From Crocinitomicaceae bacterium (GTDB lineage: Bacteria > Bacteroidota > Bacteroidia > Flavobacteriales_D > Crocinitomicaceae): DNA of 51,904 bases. The DNA is taken from positions 1 to 51,904 of the forward strand of contig JAKVAQ010000036.1 of assembly GCA_022447665.1 (NCBI GenBank). Reading direction: 5' to 3'. The notes under the pieces were generated by a model. The model did not search any database. It saw only the letters and a program-made list of their open reading frames with translations, and was not told the origin of the DNA. The number at the start of each line of letters is the position of its first letter. Position 1 is the first letter of the stretch. Both the position numbers and the translations under genes were made by a program. Shown piece by piece: positions 34,919-44,763 of the stretch.

Positions 34919-35206
34919 CTACCAGCTAGCCTTTGTTACTCCTGGAATTTTACCTGCAACAGCCATTTCTCTGAATGTAACACGAGAAATTCCGAATTGA
35001 CGCATGTAACCTTTAGGTCTTCCAGTCAATCCACATCTGTTGTGAACTCGGATCTTCATACTATTCTTTGGTAGCTTCTGTAAAGCCATCATAGCATCCC
35101 AATCACCTTCGTTCGCCTTTTTTCTTAATTCAGCTCTTTTTTCGGCATACTTATCAGCAAGATGAATTTTCTTGCGTTGCTTTGCCTTCATTGATTCTTT
35201 AGCCAT
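34919..35206 (-). CDS. rpsN: 30S ribosomal protein S14, zinc-free type
   Basis: S14 is in the head of the small subunit. The 95-residue protein begins [20 protein letters not shown], and its second half, [20 protein letters not shown] followed by [15 protein letters not shown], is diagnostic. Only one Cys of the two CxxC pairs of the zinc form is present, so it is the longer zinc-free form. It has a few more residues than the common 89 (the NEGDWDAMM part). It follows rplE by 3 nt. Confidence 0.97.
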   Translation of the reverse strand: MAKESMKAKQRKKIHLADKYAEKRAELRKKANEGDWDAMMALQKLPKNSMKIRVHNRCGLTGRPKGYMRQFGISRVTFREMAVAGKIPGVTKASW

Positions 35207-35209
35207 AGC

Positions 35210-35761
35210 TTAATTTTTAACGAATGGGAATCCAAAAGCTTCTAACAATGCTTTGCTCTCTTCATCAGAGTCAGTGTTAGTTACTATAGTAATATCCATT
35301 CCGAATATTTTATTTACTTTATCAATATCAATCTCTGGGAAGATAATGTGCTCTTTAATCCCCATGTTAAAGTTGCCTCTTCCGTCAAAACCTTTAGCGT
35401 TAATTCCCCTAAAGTCACGTGTTCTAGGAAGTGCGATGTTGATTAATCTGTCTAAGAATTCGTACATACGATCTTTTCTTAGAGTAACCTTAACACCAAT
35501 TGGCATTCCTTTACGCAATTTAAAGTTGGAAACATCTTTCTTTGACATGGTCGCAACACATTGCTGACCTGCAATTAAAGACATATCCTTAACAGCGCTC
35601 TCAATTAATTTTTTATCTGCAACAGCATCACCAATACCTTGGCTAAGTACAATTTTTTCAATTTTCGGTACTCTCATTGAAGATTTGAATCCGAAATCAG
35701 CTTGCAATTTCTTTGCAATATCGTTGCTGTATTTTTCTTTAAGTCTAGGTGTATAGCTCAT
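35210..35761 (-). CDS. rplE: 50S ribosomal protein L5
   Basis: L5 binds 5S rRNA and contacts the P-site tRNA and S13. The 183-residue product has the family segments [40 protein letters not shown], and a C-terminal part with [19 protein letters not shown] and [15 protein letters not shown]. The start ATG overlaps the rplX stop codon by one base, so the two are coupled. The length is normal. Confidence 0.98.
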   Translation of the reverse strand: MSYTPRLKEKYSNDIAKKLQADFGFKSSMRVPKIEKIVLSQGIGDAVADKKLIESAVKDMSLIAGQQCVATMSKKDVSNFKLRKGMPIGVKVTLRKDRMYEFLDRLINIALPRTRDFRGINAKGFDGRGNFNMGIKEHIIFPEIDIDKVNKIFGMDITIVTNTDSDEESKALLEAFGFPFVKN

Positions 35762-36072
35762 TACTTAACAATTTCACCGTTCTTTTTTAAATATCTTACC
35801 GATTGGTCTCCGTCTTTCTTACGACCAATTCTAGAAGCAACACCACCTGAAACAACCATAAGGTTAGAAATGTGAATCGTTCCTTCCATCTCCTCAATTC
35901 CTCCTTGAGGGTTCGCAGCACTTGGCTTCATATGTTTTTTAATCATATTCACACCTTCAACAACTGCTCTATTTTTAGCTCTATCGATAGTAAGTACCTT
36001 ACCTTCGCTTCCTTTAGAAGTTCCACTAAGAACCTTTACCGTATCGCCAATCTTTATGTGTAATTTTCCCAT
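35761..36072 (-). CDS. rplX: 50S ribosomal protein L24
   Basis: L24 starts large-subunit assembly and lies by the exit tunnel. The 103-residue product has a KOW motif at the N-terminus ([20 protein letters not shown]), followed by [20 protein letters not shown] and [14 protein letters not shown], as in the family. It ends with a basic segment. It is one base overlapped with rplE and follows rplN by 10 nt. Confidence 0.98.
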   Translation of the reverse strand: MGKLHIKIGDTVKVLSGTSKGSEGKVLTIDRAKNRAVVEGVNMIKKHMKPSAANPQGGIEEMEGTIHISNLMVVSGGVASRIGRKKDGDQSVRYLKKNGEIVK

Positions 36073-36082
36073 GACTGCTTAA

Positions 36083-36451
36083 TTAAAGTACCTCTGGTGC
36101 CAGAGACACTACTTTCATGTATTCTTTTTCTCTTAACTCACGTGCAACAGGGCCGAAAATACGAGTACCTCTCATTTCACCTGCTTCGTTTAATAACACT
36201 ACTGCGTTGTCATCAAATCTAATATAAGAACCGTCAGGACGACGAACTTCTTTCTTAGTTCGAACAACAACCGCTTTGGTTACTTGTCCTTTTTTAACGT
36301 TCCCTGCTGGTGTAGCATTCTTTACAGAAACCACAATTTTGTCTCCGATAGAAGCATAACGTCTTTTAGTACCACCAAGAACTCTAATACAAAGAACTTC
36401 TTTAGCGCCGCTATTGTCTGCAACAGTTAACCTACTTTCTTGCTGAATCAT
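36083..36451 (-). CDS. rplN: 50S ribosomal protein L14
   Basis: L14 lies at the subunit interface and forms bridges with 16S rRNA. The 122-residue product starts [20 protein letters not shown], has [20 protein letters not shown] and ends [20 protein letters not shown] and SLAPEVL, a near-textbook L14. It lies between rpsQ and rplX with spacers of 8 and 10 nt. Confidence 0.99.
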   Translation of the reverse strand: MIQQESRLTVADNSGAKEVLCIRVLGGTKRRYASIGDKIVVSVKNATPAGNVKKGQVTKAVVVRTKKEVRRPDGSYIRFDDNAVVLLNEAGEMRGTRIFGPVARELREKEYMKVVSLAPEVL

Positions 36452-36459
36452 TGCTCAAA

Positions 36460-36720
36460 TTATTTAGCTCGTTCTACAATTTCTACTAATCTCCAGCATT
36501 TTCTTTTGCTCAGAGGTCTTGTTTCCATGATCTTCACAGTGTCACCAGGGTTACACTCGTTCTTTTCATCATGAGCCACAAATTTCTTCGTTTTCTTAAC
36601 GAATTTCCCATATTTCGGGTGCTTCTCTTTACGCTCGACAGAAACCACGATTGACTTATCCATCGCGTTACTTGTTACCAAGCCGATACGTTCTTTTCTT
36701 AAATTTCTTTTCTCTTCCAT
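36460..36720 (-). CDS. rpsQ: 30S ribosomal protein S17
   Basis: S17 is an OB-fold primary binder of 16S rRNA. The 86-residue product has the family pattern [40 protein letters not shown], then [20 protein letters not shown] and [17 protein letters not shown]. The length is normal. It lies between rpmC and rplN in the S10 order. Confidence 0.98.
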   Translation of the reverse strand: MEEKRNLRKERIGLVTSNAMDKSIVVSVERKEKHPKYGKFVKKTKKFVAHDEKNECNPGDTVKIMETRPLSKRKCWRLVEIVERAK

Positions 36721-36736
36721 TGTAAAGCTCTTTTAC

Positions 36737-36931
36737 CTAAGCCTGAAGCTCGCGGTTTCGAATTTCAGTTTTTACTCGTGCAATGTCTTTTCTATTGCTT
36801 CTTAATTGTAAAGGGTTTTCAATTGAAGAAACAGCGTGAGCTAATTGTAACTTCTCGTAAGCAGTTACCAACTCCTCTAACTTTTCATTCAAGTCCTCTA
36901 CAGACAAATCTTTTAATTCTGACGCTTTCAT
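36737..36931 (-). CDS. rpmC: 50S ribosomal protein L29
   Basis: L29 is a small helical hairpin at the tunnel exit, next to L23, and part of the docking site for trigger factor and SRP. The 64-residue product has the two helices ELKDLSVEDLNEKLEELVTA and LQLRSNRKDIARVKTEIRNR, with typical length. It follows rplP by 3 nt. Confidence 0.97.
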   Translation of the reverse strand: MKASELKDLSVEDLNEKLEELVTAYEKLQLAHAVSSIENPLQLRSNRKDIARVKTEIRNRELQA

Positions 36932-36934
36932 ATT

Positions 36935-37354
36935 CTATCCTTCAAAATCTTTTCTAACAACAAATTTGCACTTGATTGGAAGCTTTTGTGCAGCTAAACG
37001 CATCGCTTCTCTTGCAGTTTCCAATGGCACACCGTCAGCTTCGAAAAGTACAGTACCAGGTTTAACAACGGCAACCCAGTGACTTAAAGCACCTTTACCT
37101 TTACCCATACGTACTTCAGCTGGCTTTGAAGTAACAGGTTTGTCTGGAAATATTCTAATCCAAACTTTACCTTCCCTTTTCATGTAACGCGTTACTGCGA
37201 TACGAGAAGCTTCAATTTGTCTTGAAGTGATCCAACCTGCCTCTAAGGCCTTAATACCGAACGAACCAAAAGCAATTTGAGCTCCTCTTTGAGCAACCCC
37301 ACGGTTTCTACCCTTCTGTGCTTTTCTATGTTTTCTTCTTTTTGGCTGTAACAT
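36935..37354 (-). CDS. rplP: 50S ribosomal protein L16
   Basis: L16 organises the A-site region and is needed for the peptidyl transferase centre. The 139-residue product starts [19 protein letters not shown], then [40 protein letters not shown] and [20 protein letters not shown], all diagnostic. It lies between rpsC and rpmC. Confidence 0.98.
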   Translation of the reverse strand: MLQPKRRKHRKAQKGRNRGVAQRGAQIAFGSFGIKALEAGWITSRQIEASRIAVTRYMKREGKVWIRIFPDKPVTSKPAEVRMGKGKGALSHWVAVVKPGTVLFEADGVPLETAREAMRLAAQKLPIKCKFVVRKDFEG

Positions 37355-37373
37355 GATTAATTACTTTTCCTAA

Positions 37374-38084
37374 TTATTTCTTTTTGTTAAAACGAGATCC
37401 TTTACCTTTTCCTCCGCCTTTCTTTTGTTGTAAACCAACATTTGGAGAAAGATCACGTTTTCCAAAAACTTCTCCTTTACAAATCCACACTTTGATACCG
37501 ATACGACCGTAAGTAGTGTGTGCTTCAGATAATGCGTAATCAATATCAGCTCTGAATGTATGAAGAGGAGTTCTTCCATCTTTATACATCTCACTACGAG
37601 CCATCTCAGCACCATTTAATCTTCCTGAGATTTTGATCTTAATTCCTTCTGCACCCATTCTCATAGTAGAGGAAATAGCCATTTTTATCGCACGTCTGAA
37701 AGATATTCTTCCTTCAATTTGACGAGCAACACTATCCGCTACTAATTGAGCATCAAGTTCGGGACGCTTAATTTCAAAGATGTTAATTTGAACATCTTTA
37801 CCAGTAACTTTCTTCAGCTCTTCTTTAAGCTTATCAACTTCCTTTCCGCCTTTCCCGATGATTACTCCCGGACGAGCTGTGTTGATCGTAATTGTAACAA
37901 GCTTAATAGTTCTCTCGATAATGATCTTCGAGATACTCGCTTTAGACAATCTAACCATAAGGTAGTTTCTGATCTTATCATCCTCAACTAATTTAGCTGA
38001 GTAATCTTTTCCACCGTACCAGTTAGAATCCCATCCTTTGATGAAACCTAGTCTATTACCAATTGGATTTGCTTTTTGTCCCAT
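37374..38084 (-). CDS. rpsC: 30S ribosomal protein S3
   Basis: S3 is part of the mRNA entry helicase of the small subunit. The 236-residue product starts [20 protein letters not shown], has a KH domain with [20 protein letters not shown], and the C-domain with [20 protein letters not shown] and [20 protein letters not shown]. The C-terminal tail is Gly/Lys-rich ([12 protein letters not shown]). It lies between rplV and rplP. Confidence 0.98.
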   Translation of the reverse strand: MGQKANPIGNRLGFIKGWDSNWYGGKDYSAKLVEDDKIRNYLMVRLSKASISKIIIERTIKLVTITINTARPGVIIGKGGKEVDKLKEELKKVTGKDVQINIFEIKRPELDAQLVADSVARQIEGRISFRRAIKMAISSTMRMGAEGIKIKISGRLNGAEMARSEMYKDGRTPLHTFRADIDYALSEAHTTYGRIGIKVWICKGEVFGKRDLSPNVGLQQKKGGGKGKGSRFNKKK

Positions 38085-38093
38085 TCTCTCTTA

Positions 38094-38489
38094 TTATTTT
38101 TGCGTATCAACAACGATCGTTGTGTGGTTTGATCTTTTTCTAATTCTGTGCGCTCTTCCCTGAGGAGCCGGTTGAATTCTTTTAAGCATTCCTGCTACAT
38201 CAACTCTAATTTCAGAAACGATTAGAACTTGATCTTCTATATTTAGATCTTCATTCTTTTGTTCCCAGTTGGCGATAGCCGATCGCAACAATTTCTCAAG
38301 ACGAATAGACGCCTCTTTAGAATTGTGTTGCAAAATATTTAGCGCTTTATTTACTTCAACCCCTCTTACTAAATCCGCTACTAAACGCATTTTTCGAGCT
38401 GATATAGGACAATTGTTAAGCTTTGCAAAAGCGATATTGCTCTTACGCTCTTTCAATTGTTCTGCCATTAATCTTTTACGAGCACCCAT
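38094..38489 (-). CDS. rplV: 50S ribosomal protein L22
   Basis: L22 lines the exit tunnel with a long beta-hairpin. The 131-residue product has a basic N-terminal extension ([17 protein letters not shown]), then [20 protein letters not shown], the helix [20 protein letters not shown], and the hairpin [20 protein letters not shown] with [13 protein letters not shown]. The N-terminus is longer than in E. coli. It lies between rpsS and rpsC. Confidence 0.97.
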   Translation of the reverse strand: MGARKRLMAEQLKERKSNIAFAKLNNCPISARKMRLVADLVRGVEVNKALNILQHNSKEASIRLEKLLRSAIANWEQKNEDLNIEDQVLIVSEIRVDVAGMLKRIQPAPQGRAHRIRKRSNHTTIVVDTQK

Positions 38490-38513
38490 TTGAATAATCT
38501 TTTAAACTTCTTA

Positions 38514-38786
38514 TTACTTCTTCTTTTTCTTATCAGCGTGACCACGGAAAGTTCTAGTTGGAGCAAATTCTCCTAACTTATGTCCTACCATATTTTCTGT
38601 CACGTATACTGGTATGAATTTATTACCATTATGAACCGCAATTGTCAACCCTACAAATTCAGGAGTGATTGTTGAAGATCTAGACCAAGTTTTGATCACT
38701 GACTTCTTTTGCGATTGTTGTGCCTCTTCTACACGATTCATTAACTTGTAATGTACGAAAGGAGGTTTTTTTAACGATCTACTCAT
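38514..38786 (-). CDS. rpsS: 30S ribosomal protein S19
   Basis: S19 lies in the head of the small subunit and forms a complex with S13. The 90-residue product begins [20 protein letters not shown], continues [20 protein letters not shown] and [20 protein letters not shown], and ends [20 protein letters not shown], a standard S19. It follows rplB by 7 nt. Confidence 0.99.
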   Translation of the reverse strand: MSRSLKKPPFVHYKLMNRVEEAQQSQKKSVIKTWSRSSTITPEFVGLTIAVHNGNKFIPVYVTENMVGHKLGEFAPTRTFRGHADKKKKK

Positions 38787-38793
38787 ACCTTAA

Positions 38794-39618
38794 TTATTTC
38801 TTTCTTTTTTCAATTATATACTTAGAAGACTTCTTCTTAGGCTTTCTAGTTTTATACCCTTTAGCAGGCATGCCATTTCTTGATCTTGGATGTCCTCCAG
38901 ACGCACGTCCTTCACCACCACCCATTGGATGATCAACAGGGTTCATTACTACTCCTCTTACTCTAGGTCTTCTTCCTTGCCATCTTGATCTACCAGCCTT
39001 ACCAGATCTAGTAAGCATGTGTTCCGAATTTGAAACAGTTCCGATAGTAGCCATACAAGTCAATAAGATCATTCTTGTCTCACCTGAAGGCATTTTTACG
39101 ATTGCAAATTTTCCATCTTTTGCTACCAATTGTCCATAAGCTCCAGCAGTTCTTGCTACGGCAGCACCTTTTCCAGGAGCCAACTCAATATTATGGATAA
39201 TTGTACCCAAAGGAATCTCGCTTAAATAAAGAGCATTACCAACGTTCGGTTGAACTCCTTTTCCTGAAACGATCTCGTCTCCTACGTTTAATCCTTCTGG
39301 AGCAATGATGTATCTTTTTTCACCGTCTTTGTAAAATAATAAAGCGATTCTTGCAGTTCTATTTGGATCGTATTCGATCGCGTTTACAACAGCAGGAATT
39401 CCTTCCTTATTTCTTTTAAAGTCGATTACACGGTATCTTCTTTTATGACCACCACCAATGTATCTCATGGTCATTTTACCAGTATTATTTCTACCACCTG
39501 ATTTCTTAATCGGTGCTAACAAAGACTTCTCAGGAGTTGATTTTGTCACATTGGCAAAATCACTCGAGATTTTGTGTCTTTGACCTGGTGTCATTGGTTT
39601 AAGTTTTCTTACGCCCAT
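38794..39618 (-). CDS. rplB: 50S ribosomal protein L2
   Basis: L2 is the most conserved large-subunit protein and is needed for subunit joining and peptidyl transfer. The 274-residue product has the N-terminal [20 protein letters not shown], the SH3-like core with [20 protein letters not shown], and the C-terminal [20 protein letters not shown], which contains the conserved His near the active centre. It lies between rplW and rpsS. Confidence 0.99.
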   Translation of the reverse strand: MGVRKLKPMTPGQRHKISSDFANVTKSTPEKSLLAPIKKSGGRNNTGKMTMRYIGGGHKRRYRVIDFKRNKEGIPAVVNAIEYDPNRTARIALLFYKDGEKRYIIAPEGLNVGDEIVSGKGVQPNVGNALYLSEIPLGTIIHNIELAPGKGAAVARTAGAYGQLVAKDGKFAIVKMPSGETRMILLTCMATIGTVSNSEHMLTRSGKAGRSRWQGRRPRVRGVVMNPVDHPMGGGEGRASGGHPRSRNGMPAKGYKTRKPKKKSSKYIIEKRKK

Positions 39619-39629
39619 GTCTGAAATTC

Positions 39630-39929
39630 TTAAATGTTTCCGTAAAGATCTATAGTCTCACCTTCGGCAACATCAACGATTGCTTTTTTCCAAAGTTTAG
39701 ACGTCTCTTCAACAATTCCCTTATTTGTGAACTTACGGTTTGGAACTCCTCCTCCATAACGCATAGTTCTAACTTTCTCAACGCTCACTCCATATAGCTC
39801 TTCAATAGCAGCTTTAATTTCAATTTTGTTCGCGTTCTTATCCACTACAAACGAAAAGCGGTTTTTTAACTCGCTATCAAGCGTCGCCTTTTCAGTAAGT
39901 ATTGGTTTCTTAATAATTATCTTGCTCAT
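39630..39929 (-). CDS. rplW: 50S ribosomal protein L23
   Basis: L23 sits at the tunnel exit and docks trigger factor. The 99-residue product has [20 protein letters not shown] at the N-terminus, then the helix and loop [20 protein letters not shown] and [13 protein letters not shown]. The family order of strands is intact and the length is normal. It lies between rplD and rplB. Confidence 0.97.
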   Translation of the reverse strand: MSKIIIKKPILTEKATLDSELKNRFSFVVDKNANKIEIKAAIEELYGVSVEKVRTMRYGGGVPNRKFTNKGIVEETSKLWKKAIVDVAEGETIDLYGNI

Positions 39930-39941
39930 GATCTCTCCTTA

Positions 39942-40568
39942 TTAATTCAGGTTTGATTCAATTTTTGCCAGCGCACCTTCTAAGATCACTAGTTTGTTGG
40001 CATTCATTATTTCATAAGTGTTTAATGAATCAGCAGTAACAACGTTGCTACCAGGAATATTCCTCGCTGATAAATAAACATTTGAGTTGTTCTCAGGAAG
40101 AACAAAAAGTACTTTTTCGTAAGCTAAATCTAAACCGTTAAGTACACTCATGAAGTTTTTCGTTTTCACTTCAGCTATTTGTAAATCATCCATCACTAGG
40201 ATATCTTCGCTTTTAGCTTTGTAACTTAAGGCGGACTTACGTGCTAACTTCTTAAGTTTTTGGTTTAGTTTGAATCCGTACTTATGTGGCTTTGGTCCGA
40301 AAACACGTCCTCCGCTTCTAAATAAAGGATTCTTTAAGCTACCTGCACGAGCTGTACCCGTACCTTTTTGCTTCTTTATTTTTCTAGTACTTCCTTTAAT
40401 CTCTGCTCTTTCTTTAGACTTGTGAGTTCCTTGTCTCTGGTGAGCTAAGTAATTCTTAACATCTAAGTAGATAGCGTGATCATTCGGCTCAATAGAGAAG
40501 ATAGATTCCGCTAAATCTGTCGTTTTGGAAGTCTCTTTTCCTTGACTATTTACAATCTTTACTTTCAT
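39942..40568 (-). CDS. rplD: 50S ribosomal protein L4
   Basis: L4 reaches into the exit tunnel and in E. coli represses the S10 operon. The 208-residue product has the loop with RQGTHKSKERAEIKGSTRKI and KKQKGTGTARAGSLKNPLFR, then GGRVFGPKPHKYGFKLNQKL, typical of bacterial L4. The C-terminal domain ends NKLVILEGALAKIE. It follows rplC by one base. Confidence 0.98.
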   Translation of the reverse strand: MKVKIVNSQGKETSKTTDLAESIFSIEPNDHAIYLDVKNYLAHQRQGTHKSKERAEIKGSTRKIKKQKGTGTARAGSLKNPLFRSGGRVFGPKPHKYGFKLNQKLKKLARKSALSYKAKSEDILVMDDLQIAEVKTKNFMSVLNGLDLAYEKVLFVLPENNSNVYLSARNIPGSNVVTADSLNTYEIMNANKLVILEGALAKIESNLN

Positions 40569-40569
40569 C

Positions 40570-41184
40570 TTACTTCAATATTTTAACAAATGAACCCTTT
40601 GCTCCAGGAATAGATCCCTTTACTAAGATTAAATTTTTGTCTGCTAACACTTTTACTACTTGAAGATTCGGTTGAGTCACTTTAGCATTTCCTGTTTGAC
40701 CCGCCATTCGCATTCCTTTGAATACACGAGCTGGATAAGATGCTGCACCGATAGAACCTGGAGCTCTTAATCTGTTGTGCTGACCGTGAGTTGACTGACC
40801 AACTCCACCGAATCCATGTCTTTTAACTACACCTTGAAAACCCTTACCTTTCGATGTTCCTTGTACGTCAACGAATTCACCTTCTGCGAATAAGTCAGCA
40901 CTGAATACATCACCCAAGTTTGCATCATCGAAACCATCGAACTCAGCTACCTTTTGTTTAGGCGTAGTTTTCGCTTTTTTGAAATGACCCTGAAGAGCTT
41001 TTGGCGTATTCTTGTCGCTTTTCTCTCCGTAAGCCAACTGAACAGCATTGTAACCGTCCTTTTCCTCAGATTTAACTTGTGTTACTACACAAGGACCAGC
41101 TTCTATAATCGTGCATGGTGTAGCCTTACCCTCGACACTGTAGATGCTAGTCATCCCAATTTTCTTACCTATTAATCCTGGCAT
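40570..41184 (-). CDS. rplC: 50S ribosomal protein L3
   Basis: L3 starts large-subunit assembly and reaches the peptidyl transferase centre. The 204-residue product starts [20 protein letters not shown] and has [20 protein letters not shown] and [20 protein letters not shown], the diagnostic L3 loop and core. The length is normal. It follows rpsJ by 19 nt and is one base from rplD. Confidence 0.98.
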   Translation of the reverse strand: MPGLIGKKIGMTSIYSVEGKATPCTIIEAGPCVVTQVKSEEKDGYNAVQLAYGEKSDKNTPKALQGHFKKAKTTPKQKVAEFDGFDDANLGDVFSADLFAEGEFVDVQGTSKGKGFQGVVKRHGFGGVGQSTHGQHNRLRAPGSIGAASYPARVFKGMRMAGQTGNAKVTQPNLQVVKVLADKNLILVKGSIPGAKGSFVKILK

Positions 41185-41203
41185 ACTTTAAATTGTTTAC
41201 TAA

Positions 41204-41509
41204 TTAAACTTTAATCTCTACGTTAACGCCGCTAGGAAGTTCCAACTTCATTAAAGCATCAACTGTTTTAGCAGAAGAACTGTAAATATCAATTAGTCTT
41301 TTGTAAGCACATAATTGAAATTGCTCTCTTGCTTTTTTGTTTACGTGCGGTGAACGAAGCACCGTGTAAATTCTTTTGTGAGTAGGAAGCGGAATTGGAC
41401 CACTTACTACAGCACCTGTAGTCTTAACTGCTTTTACAATCTTCTCAGCAGACTTGTCTACTAGGTTGTGATCGTAAGACTTTAATTTTATTCTAATCTT
41501 TTGACTCAT
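41204..41509 (-). CDS. rpsJ: 30S ribosomal protein S10
   Basis: S10 is in the small-subunit head and, as NusE, also joins antitermination complexes. The 101-residue product has [40 protein letters not shown] and [15 protein letters not shown], all typical. It follows fusA by 11 nt; there is no tuf gene between them, unlike the str operon of E. coli. Confidence 0.98.
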   Translation of the reverse strand: MSQKIRIKLKSYDHNLVDKSAEKIVKAVKTTGAVVSGPIPLPTHKRIYTVLRSPHVNKKAREQFQLCAYKRLIDIYSSSAKTVDALMKLELPSGVNVEIKV

Positions 41510-41520
41510 GTTCGTCCTTA

Positions 41521-43656
41521 TTAAGCTTCTACTTGTCCTTTAACTTTTTTAATCACTTCGTCAGCGATATTTCTAGGTGCTGGTGCGTAGTGTGAGAACT
41601 CCATTGTTGAAGTTGCACGACCAGAAGAAAGTGTTCTTAATGTTGTAACATATCCGAACATTTCTGCTAGAGGCACGTCAGCTTTAACAACTTTAGCTCC
41701 CGCTCTGTCATCCATTCCTGCCATTTGACCTCTACGTTTGTTAAGGTCACCTACGATATCACCCATGTTCTCCTCAGGAGTAACAACTTCTACTTTCATA
41801 ATAGGCTCTAATAACTCAGGACGTGCATTTTTTAATGCATTTCTGTAAGCCATTTTAGCACAGATTTCGAAAGAAAGTGAATCTGAATCCACATCGTGGT
41901 AAGATCCATCAATTAATTCAACTTTCATCGAATCGATAGGGAATCCTGCAAGAACACCATTCTTCATTGATTGTTCAAAACCTTTCTCAACAGATGGGAT
42001 GTATTCTTTTGGAACGTTACCACCTTTAATACTGTTGATGAATTCTAATCCTGTCTTTTCATCGTCATCTTGTGGAGAAATCTTAACCACAATATCAGCG
42101 AATTTACCACGACCACCAGACTGCTTTTTGTAAGTCTCTCTGTGATCAACAGGAACGTTAATTTTCTCTTTGTATGCTACCTGAGGAGCTCCTTCATTAA
42201 CCTCTACCTTAAACTCACGCTTAAGACGATCGATAAGTACTTCTAAGTGAAGCTCACCCATTCCGGAGATTACTGTTTGTCCTGAATCCTCATCTGTAGA
42301 AATTTGGAAAGTTGGATCCTCTTCAGATAACTTAGATAATCCAATACCTAATTTATCAACATCTGCCTGAGTCTTAGGCTCAATAGCGATACCGATTACT
42401 GGATCAGGGAACTCCATAGATTCAAGCACGATTGGCGCTTTCTCATCACATAAAGTATCACCTGTTCTAATATCTTTAAAACCAACACCAGCTCCGATAT
42501 CACCAGCTTCGATGAAATCAATCGCTTGTTGTTTGTTAGAGTGCATTTGGAAAATACGTGAGATACGTTCTTTCTTTCCAGATCTGGTGTTGAAAATGTA
42601 AGAACCAGCATCTAACTTACCTGAATACATTCTGAAGAAACAAAGTCTTCCTACAAATGGGTCAGTTGCAATTTTAAACGCTAGAGCAGAAATAGGCTCT
42701 TCTGGCTTTGGCTCTCTCGATTCTTCTTGGTCAGTATTTGGATTAATTCCAGTTACCGCTCCTTTATCGTACGGAGAAGGAAGGAATGCCATAACAGCAT
42801 CAAGCATAGTTTGAACACCTTTATTCTTAAAAGCAGAACCACACATGATTGGCTGTACACTCATATTGATAGTCGACTTACGGATAGCGTCGAACATCTC
42901 CTCTTTTGTAATTGAATCTGCATCTTCGAAGAACTTCTCCATAAGCGCTTCATCTGATTCCGCTACAGCTTCGATTAATTTCTCTCTCCATTCGTTAGCT
43001 TCATCAACAAGGTCAGCAGGAATCTCTACTTCTTCCCAAGTAGAACCCATATCTTCTTCATTCCAGATAATCCCTTTCATTGTTACTAAATCAACAACTC
43101 CTTTAAAGTCATCTTCAGCTCCAATTGGAATTTGAAGAGGTAACGGGTTACCACCTAATCTTTCTCTAATCTCATTTACACATCTCATGAAGTCTGCACC
43201 TGCACGGTCCATTTTATTCACGAAACAAATTCTTGGCACACCATACTTGTCTGCTTGTCTCCAAACAGTTTCTGATTGCGGCTCAACACCTGAAGCAGCA
43301 CAAATAAGAGCAACTGCACCATCTAATACACGTAATGAACGCTCAACCTCTACAGTAAAGTCAACGTGACCAGGAGTATCAATAATGTTGATTCTGTAAT
43401 CCTTGGTTCCATCAACTGGCTTACCCTGAACAGTTGGATACTTCCAGAAACAAGTTGTAGCAGCAGAAGTAATTGTAATACCTCTTTCTTGCTCTTGCTC
43501 CATCCAGTCCATTGTTGCAGCACCATCGTGTACCTCACCAATCTTATGACTAACACCAGTATAATATAAAATACGCTCAGTTGTTGTGGTTTTACCAGCA
43601 TCAACGTGCGCCATAATTCCGATATTTCTAGTAAATGCTAAATCTCTTTTTGCCAT
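41521..43656 (-). CDS. fusA: elongation factor G
   Basis: EF-G is the GTPase that drives translocation of tRNAs and mRNA on the ribosome. The 711-residue protein carries the full set of G motifs: [19 protein letters not shown] (P loop), [16 protein letters not shown] (switch I), [17 protein letters not shown] (switch II) and [12 protein letters not shown]. Domains II to V follow, including [20 protein letters not shown]. The length fits. It lies 6 nt after rpsG and 11 nt before rpsJ, linking the str and S10 groups. Confidence 0.99.
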   Translation of the reverse strand: MAKRDLAFTRNIGIMAHVDAGKTTTTERILYYTGVSHKIGEVHDGAATMDWMEQEQERGITITSAATTCFWKYPTVQGKPVDGTKDYRINIIDTPGHVDFTVEVERSLRVLDGAVALICAASGVEPQSETVWRQADKYGVPRICFVNKMDRAGADFMRCVNEIRERLGGNPLPLQIPIGAEDDFKGVVDLVTMKGIIWNEEDMGSTWEEVEIPADLVDEANEWREKLIEAVAESDEALMEKFFEDADSITKEEMFDAIRKSTINMSVQPIMCGSAFKNKGVQTMLDAVMAFLPSPYDKGAVTGINPNTDQEESREPKPEEPISALAFKIATDPFVGRLCFFRMYSGKLDAGSYIFNTRSGKKERISRIFQMHSNKQQAIDFIEAGDIGAGVGFKDIRTGDTLCDEKAPIVLESMEFPDPVIGIAIEPKTQADVDKLGIGLSKLSEEDPTFQISTDEDSGQTVISGMGELHLEVLIDRLKREFKVEVNEGAPQVAYKEKINVPVDHRETYKKQSGGRGKFADIVVKISPQDDDEKTGLEFINSIKGGNVPKEYIPSVEKGFEQSMKNGVLAGFPIDSMKVELIDGSYHDVDSDSLSFEICAKMAYRNALKNARPELLEPIMKVEVVTPEENMGDIVGDLNKRRGQMAGMDDRAGAKVVKADVPLAEMFGYVTTLRTLSSGRATSTMEFSHYAPAPRNIADEVIKKVKGQVEA

Positions 43657-43662
43657 GGTATA

Positions 43663-44133
43663 TTAAAATCTAAAATGAGAGAATGCTTTGTTTGCCTCTG
43701 CCATACGGTGCATATCTTCTTTCTTCTTGTATGCTGCACCCTCTTCCTTAGCCGCTGCGATAATTTCACCAGCTAATTTCTGAGACATTGTTTTTTCGTT
43801 TCTTTTTCTTGCGAAACCTATTAACCATTTCATAGCTAATGATTCCTTGCGCGCATCACGCACTGGGGTAGGGATTTGAAAAGTTGCTCCACCAACTCTA
43901 CGAGAACGAACTTCAACACCAGGACTAACATTTGATAATGCTTTTTTCCAAATATCAAGAGCAGGCTCCTCTTCGTTCTTAGACGCAACAATATCCATTG
44001 CATCGTAGAAGATTTTGAATGCTAAACTCTTTTTACCATGCAACATTAAGTTGTTTACAAACTTCGTTACTTGAACATCCTTAAACTTAGGATCCGGTAA
44101 AATAGCGTGCTTTTTGGCTTTTCTTCTTCTCAT
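43663..44133 (-). CDS. rpsG: 30S ribosomal protein S7
   Basis: S7 starts assembly of the small-subunit head and lies at the E site. The 156-residue product begins [20 protein letters not shown], then [20 protein letters not shown], the beta-hairpin region [20 protein letters not shown] and the C-terminal helix with [16 protein letters not shown]. It lies 7 nt after rpsL. Confidence 0.98.
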   Translation of the reverse strand: MRRRKAKKHAILPDPKFKDVQVTKFVNNLMLHGKKSLAFKIFYDAMDIVASKNEEEPALDIWKKALSNVSPGVEVRSRRVGGATFQIPTPVRDARKESLAMKWLIGFARKRNEKTMSQKLAGEIIAAAKEEGAAYKKKEDMHRMAEANKAFSHFRF

Positions 44134-44140
44134 TGTCTAA

Positions 44141-44515
44141 TTATTTTTTAGGACGCTTAGCTCCGTATTTTGATCTTCTTTGTAATCTACCTTCTACACC
44201 AGCAGTATCTAAAGCTCCACGAACAATGTGGTAACGTACACCAGGTAAATCTTTCACCCTTCCACCTCTTACTAACACAATCGAGTGTTCTTGTAAGTTG
44301 TGTCCTTCTCCACCGATGTATGCGTTGACTTCCTTTCCATTTGTAAGTCTAACCCTAGCTACCTTTCTCATTGCTGAGTTTGGCTTCTTAGGTGTCGTAG
44401 TATATACTCTCACGCATACTCCACGTCTTTGTGGACATGAATCTAAAGCAGCCGATTTCGACTTCTTTACTTGCTTAGTACGTCCTTTACGGACTAATTG
44501 CTGTATAGTTGGCAT
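44141..44515 (-). CDS. rpsL: 30S ribosomal protein S12
   Basis: S12 lies at the decoding centre. The 124-residue product starts [19 protein letters not shown], has [20 protein letters not shown] and [19 protein letters not shown]. The lysines in TPKKPNS and RVKDLPG, where streptomycin-resistance changes arise, are the wild-type residues. It is the first gene of the 32-gene operon, and a consensus promoter lies about 68 nt upstream. Confidence 0.99.
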   Translation of the reverse strand: MPTIQQLVRKGRTKQVKKSKSAALDSCPQRRGVCVRVYTTTPKKPNSAMRKVARVRLTNGKEVNAYIGGEGHNLQEHSIVLVRGGRVKDLPGVRYHIVRGALDTAGVEGRLQRRSKYGAKRPKK

Positions 44516-44582
44516 ATTAAAATCCCTTTATTTTCAATATTTTCTCGGTATAAATACCCTAATTTCCCAAAAAATCGGAGTG

Positions 44583-44612
44583 CAAAGGTATATAGTTTTT
44601 TTTATAAAACAA
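44583..44612 (-). promoter_or_regulatory. promoter of the str-S10-spc-alpha operon
   Basis: On the minus strand GTTG (44613-44610, core TTG), a 19-nt spacer and TACCTTTG (44590-44583) match the Bacteroidota consensus. The -7 box ends 67 nt before the rpsL start, leaving a leader of about 60 nt. Confidence 0.7.
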
Positions 44613-44751
44613 CTTTTGTTAAAATAATTTTCAATATTTCTTTCAATAATCTACAATTGGGGAATTTCGACTCATGAATGCATCTTTTTTGCCGTTAAAA
44701 AATTTATGGTATCGTGATGCATCTTAATAGTATTCTTGCGTTTAATATTCT

Positions 44752-44759
44752 TAGTTTTG
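44752..44759 (+). promoter_or_regulatory. possible -7 promoter element of the helicase gene
   Basis: TAGTTTTG matches TAnnTTTG but ends only 4 nt before the ATG, and the nearest TTG upstream is at the wrong distance. It may produce a nearly leaderless message or be chance. Confidence 0.35.
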
Positions 44760-44763
44760 TGTT

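Noticed and set aside
44298-44627. Plus-strand reading frame of 109 codons antisense to rpsL
   Set aside because: It is the shadow of a highly conserved gene and covers the operon promoter; no family features.
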